In this document: positions 5,167 through 8,012 of the stretch, one piece after another
Layout of the letters: the number at the start of each line of letters is the position of its first letter
Numbering within the stretch: the first letter of the stretch is position 1
From: CAZJYT01 sp964550325
Lineage (GTDB): Bacteria > Patescibacteriota > Minisyncoccia > Minisyncoccales > CAZJYT01
Length of the DNA stretch: 8,012 bases
Reading direction: 5' to 3'
NCBI GenBank assembly: GCA_964550325.1
Contig: CAZJYT010000043.1
Location: forward strand, 1-8,012
Translations under genes and position numbers: made by a program
Notes under the pieces: model-generated
Seen by the model: only the letters and a program-made list of their open reading frames with translations
Told to the model about the DNA's origin: nothing
Databases searched by the model: none

Positions 5167-7558
5167 AAATTTTATTTTTTGAAATGGAAAGAATAGTCTT
5201 AATAACTACATCTGGGGATAAAGAAATGCTCGGGATTTTACAATCAACTAAGAATTGGAAAAAGTCAGGAAAAGTAGAAGGAGCATCTCCACAAATGCCG
5301 CAATATTTCTTCTTTTTATTACATATTTCAATAGCTCTTTTTACCAATTTCTTAACTGCCAAATTTCTTTCATCTCCAATTTTACTAATCTGGGCATTAT
5401 CTCTGTCTAATCCTAAGGTTAGCTGGGTTAAGTCATTAGAGCCAATTGAAAATCCATCAAAGATTTCTAAAAACTCTTCAGCCAAAAGCACATTTGAAGG
5501 GATTTCACACATACAAACTACTTTTAGACCATCTTTCCCTTTTTCCAATTTTTCCTCTTTTAAGATTTTTAAAATTTCTCCTGCTTCTTTTAAAGTTCGA
5601 CAAAAAGGAATCATCACCCAAACATTTTTTAAACCCATAACATTTCTCACCCTCTTTATTGCCTCAATTTCTAATTTAAAGGCTTTTTTATATTTTTCAT
5701 CATAATACCTGGAGGCTCCCCTCCAGCCTAACATTGGATTTTCCTCTTGAGGTTCAAATAATTCTCCTCCAATTAATTTTCTGTATTCATTGCTTTTGAA
5801 ATCAGAAAATCTAACAATGACAGGTCTTGGATAAAAAGCACAAGCTATCTGAGCTATTCCTTCTGCCAATTCTTTAAAGAAAAACTTTCTTTTGTCTTTA
5901 TGTTCTATGGTAACCCTTTCAATTTCCTTTACGATTTTCTTTATTTTTTTATCTTTCTTTGCCTTTTTCTTTAATTCTTCATAATGATAAAGAGCTAAGG
6001 GATGCACCTTAATTTTTTCTGCCAAAATAAATTCAATTCGTGCCAAGCCTACTCCTCCAGTTGGTAAGGATGCATATTTGAAGGCTCCCTCTGGAGTACC
6101 AATATTTACCATTATTTTTGTTTTCAATCTTGGAATTTCTTCCAAATTATATTTTTTTATAGTAAAAGGAATCTTTCCTGAAAATATCCTTCCTACTTTT
6201 TCTGTGCAATCAACTGTAATTTCTTGAGAATTTTTTAAAATTTTGGTAGCTCTTTGAGTCCCCACTACTGCTGGAATCCCTAATTCCCTTGCTACGATAG
6301 CAGCATGACATACTCTTCCTCCTTCATCAGTAACAATAGCTGAAGATAGACGCATTATTGGTAGCCAATCGGGATCGGTCATTCTTGTAACCAAAATTTC
6401 TCCTCTTTTAAAATTTGAAAACTCAGAAGGATGAGAGATAATTCTTACTTTTCCCTGGGCTATTTTGTCTCCCACAGAAATGCCTGTTAAAAGAGGGGCC
6501 TCTTTTGTTTTTATGTTATATTCTTCGTATATTTTAGAGGATTTTTGACTATAAACTGTCTCAGGTCTTGCCTGAACGATATATAGTTTGTTTTCTTTTC
6601 CATCTTTTGCCCATTCAATATCTTGAGCGACTTTATAATGCTCTTCAATTATTATCCCCCATTTTGCCAAGGTTAAAATTTCGTCATTATTTAAGCAAAA
6701 TTCTTCTCTTTCTTTTTTTGAAACCCTTACCTCTCTCAGTCCTCCCTTTTTAGAAAAAACGTACTTTCTTTCTTTTCTCCCTAAATTTTTTAAAATTATT
6801 GCCTTGTAGCCTTTTTTGAGAGTATCTTTAAAAACACAAAATTCATCGGGGGTAATTTTTCCTTTTACAATCATTTCCCCCACTCCAAAGATTCCATTAA
6901 TCAAAATTACCCTTTTAAAACCACTTTCTGTATCTAGGGTAAACATCACCCCCGAAGCTCCCAAATCTGACCGCACCATTTTTTGAACCCCAACTGATAG
7001 AGCGGTCTTCAAATGAGAAAATCCCTTTTCTTCTCTATAAGCTATTGCCCTATCTGTAAATAAAGAAGCATAACATTTTTTAATCGCTTTCAAAAGTTCT
7101 CTTTTTCCTTTTACATTTAAAAATGTTTCATGCTGACCGGCAAAAGAAGCAGAAGGTAAATCTTCAGCAGTAGCAGAACTCCTTACAGCTACCTCTACTT
7201 CTTTTTGTTGATATTTTTTTGACAAAAGAGAGTAATATTTTAAAATTTTCTCTTTCAAATCTTCTGGAAATTCACTTTTCAAAATCAATTTTCTTGCTCT
7301 CTCCCCTACCCTTTTTAAATTTTCTAAGTCTTTTATATCTAAATTTTTAAAGATTTCTTTTAACTCCTCATCAATTTTATTTTCTTTTAAAAAGTGCCAA
7401 AAAGCAAAAGAAGTTAAGGCAAAACCATCGGGAATATTTATTCCCTTTTTTTCCAATTGAGAAATCATCTCCCCCAACGAAGCATTTTTTCCTCCAACCA
7501 AAGGAACATCCTTTTTTGAGATATCTCTATACCACAAAATAAATTTTTCTTTCTTCAT
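5153..7558 (-). CDS. ppsA: Phosphoenolpyruvate synthase (pyruvate, water dikinase)
   Basis: PpsA converts pyruvate, ATP and water to phosphoenolpyruvate, AMP and phosphate. It opens gluconeogenesis from pyruvate in the cytoplasm. At 801 residues it is full length (E. coli about 792). The N-terminal ATP-grasp part shows VPLVGGKNASLGEM (18-31), VAVRSSATAEDLPSASFAGQ (123-142), LFTDRAIAYR (166-175), ALSVGVQKMVRSDLGASGVMF (start 186) and the IVQARPET strand (327-334). The swivelling phosphohistidine domain carries DEGGRVCHAAIVARELGIPA (411-430), with His418 as the phosphorylated histidine. The C-terminal TIM barrel shows GGVGLARIEFI (501-511), VRFSDFKSNEYRKLIGG (582-598), ENPMLGWRGASRY (606-618), FSIGSNDLTQLTLGLDRD (703-720) and YCGICGDAP (752-760), with Cys756 at the catalytic-cysteine position. 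The Asn-Glu-Tyr and Arg-Gly-Ala-Ser-Arg-Tyr signatures favour PEP synthase over pyruvate phosphate dikinase. It lies 26 bp after the acs stop and 55 bp before thiM, suggesting co-transcription. No Shine-Dalgarno is visible. Confidence 0.98.
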   Translation of the reverse strand: MKKEKFILWYRDISKKDVPLVGGKNASLGEMISQLEKKGINIPDGFALTSFAFWHFLKENKIDEELKEIFKNLDIKDLENLKRVGERARKLILKSEFPEDLKEKILKYYSLLSKKYQQKEVEVAVRSSATAEDLPSASFAGQHETFLNVKGKRELLKAIKKCYASLFTDRAIAYREEKGFSHLKTALSVGVQKMVRSDLGASGVMFTLDTESGFKRVILINGIFGVGEMIVKGKITPDEFCVFKDTLKKGYKAIILKNLGRKERKYVFSKKGGLREVRVSKKEREEFCLNNDEILTLAKWGIIIEEHYKVAQDIEWAKDGKENKLYIVQARPETVYSQKSSKIYEEYNIKTKEAPLLTGISVGDKIAQGKVRIISHPSEFSNFKRGEILVTRMTDPDWLPIMRLSSAIVTDEGGRVCHAAIVARELGIPAVVGTQRATKILKNSQEITVDCTEKVGRIFSGKIPFTIKKYNLEEIPRLKTKIMVNIGTPEGAFKYASLPTGGVGLARIEFILAEKIKVHPLALYHYEELKKKAKKDKKIKKIVKEIERVTIEHKDKRKFFFKELAEGIAQIACAFYPRPVIVRFSDFKSNEYRKLIGGELFEPQEENPMLGWRGASRYYDEKYKKAFKLEIEAIKRVRNVMGLKNVWVMIPFCRTLKEAGEILKILKEEKLEKGKDGLKVVCMCEIPSNVLLAEEFLEIFDGFSIGSNDLTQLTLGLDRDNAQISKIGDERNLAVKKLVKRAIEICNKKKKYCGICGDAPSTFPDFFQFLVDCKIPSISLSPDVVIKTILSISKNKISKVS

Positions 7559-7584
7559 AAAGAAAATTTTGAGAAAATTAAAAT

Positions 7585-8012
7585 TTAAAGAGAAATAAGC
7601 TTTCTAATATTTTCTACACTTTCTGGATTGGATAGGGTTGACAAATCTCCCAAATCTTCACCAGTAAATAATCTTCTTAAAATTCTCCTCATTATTTTTC
7701 CAGATCTTGTCTTTGGTAAATCCTTAACAATGTAAACTTCTTTTGGCAAAGCAATGGGTCCTATTTCTTTTCTGATTTGTTGAATAATTTTTTCTTTCAA
7801 AAGTTCAGGTTTTTCTTCTACCTTTGAGATGGCAAAAACTACCGGCACCTGGCCTTTGATTTCATCTGGTTTTCCTACTACCGCGCATTCTGTAATCTCT
7901 TCTAATTTGGCAACAACATTCTCTAATTCTCCGGTAGTAATTCTATGACCAGCTACCTTTATTACATCATCTACTCTTCCTACAATCCTAATTAAACCAT
8001 TTTTGTCTTTTA
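7585..8012 (-). CDS. acs: Acetyl-CoA synthetase (AMP-forming), C-terminal part; gene continues beyond the right window edge
   Basis: Acs joins acetate, CoA and ATP into acetyl-CoA, AMP and pyrophosphate through an acetyl-adenylate. The frame is open to the window edge, and about 141 C-terminal residues are visible. They are the mobile C-terminal domain of the ANL superfamily. GRVDDVIKVAGHRI (about 7939-7980) carries the hinge aspartates and the GHR loop. ECAVVGKPDEIKGQVPVVF comes next. LPKTRSGKIMRR follows, with the adenylation lysine in GKI encoded at 7696-7698, the site that acetylation silences in studied Acs proteins. The end GDLSTLSNPESVENI resembles classical Acs tails. The stretch HRITTGELE...KGQVPV also recalls the propionyl-CoA synthetase/ACSS3 branch, so substrate preference is not certain without the N-terminal two-thirds. 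An internal GTG at 7848 can mimic a start, but the reading frame and homology clearly continue upstream of it. It is the most upstream visible gene of the acs-ppsA-thiM unit. Confidence 0.9.
   Translation of the reverse strand, partial: KDKNGLIRIVGRVDDVIKVAGHRITTGELENVVAKLEEITECAVVGKPDEIKGQVPVVFAISKVEEKPELLKEKIIQQIRKEIGPIALPKEVYIVKDLPKTRSGKIMRRILRRLFTGEDLGDLSTLSNPESVENIRKLISL

Noticed and set aside
5184..5705. A 173-codon frame on the plus strand opposite ppsA, and similar frames opposite recG, rsmI and thiM
   Set aside because: All lie fully antisense to strongly conserved genes and show low-complexity, Phe/Leu/Ser-rich sequence typical of mirror frames of AT-rich coding DNA.
7585..7848. 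A separate 87-residue gene starting at GTG 7848
   Set aside because: The reading frame continues upstream without a stop to the window edge, with clear acetyl-CoA synthetase motifs (GRVDDVIKVAGHR), so the GTG is an internal valine codon.

Overview
This is an AT-rich bacterial window. Coding DNA is roughly 30% GC by eye, with long A/T runs and lysine-, isoleucine- and phenylalanine-rich proteins. It carries five complete protein genes and one gene cut by the right edge. No rRNA, tRNA, CRISPR array or transposase gene is visible. The short RsmI, and the RecG wording ('RYEDF', 'PLNRLLQGDVGSGKT', 'RFAFEELFLLELEVL'), remind me of Patescibacteria/CPR genomes. That placement is from memory of the families and is only moderately secure. 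A thiazole kinase and an acetyl-CoA synthetase would be unusual in the most reduced members of that group. None of the complete genes has a recognisable Shine-Dalgarno sequence at a normal distance.

Layout from left to right. Positions 2-165 hold the first copy of a GC-rich (about 54% GC) inverted-repeat element of about 163 bp. Next, on the minus strand, come an AI-2E/PerM-family membrane protein (879-1895) and rsmI (188-877), which are translationally coupled as TGA-A-ATG. The 331-bp divergent region 1896-2226 holds a pair of 13-bp direct repeats, a weak candidate promoter, and the second copy of the element (2026-2188). recG runs on the plus strand (2227-4299) and meets thiM (4300-5097, minus strand) with no bases between the two stop codons. 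Upstream of thiM, on the minus strand, are ppsA (5153-7558) and the C-terminal part of an acetyl-CoA synthetase (7585-8012, open at the window edge). These three minus-strand genes look like one transcription unit, acs-ppsA-thiM.

How the genes may work together. Acs activates acetate to acetyl-CoA and PpsA converts pyruvate to phosphoenolpyruvate. A thiamine-diphosphate enzyme such as pyruvate:ferredoxin oxidoreductase would normally join these two steps. ThiM salvages the thiazole half of thiamine, so the cluster reads plausibly as acetate-to-PEP assimilation plus cofactor supply; this is inference. RsmI modifies 16S rRNA and RecG remodels stalled forks, and both are housekeeping.

The most interesting object is the two-copy element. 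Each copy folds on paper into a tight three-way junction: a 23-24 bp closing stem and two hairpin arms. The copies are about 89% identical. All but one of the differences lie in the two apical loops, while both strands of every stem are conserved. The second copy lies between a candidate promoter and recG, so it may form a long structured leader. It could be a non-autonomous mobile element (MITE-like), a structured RNA, or both.
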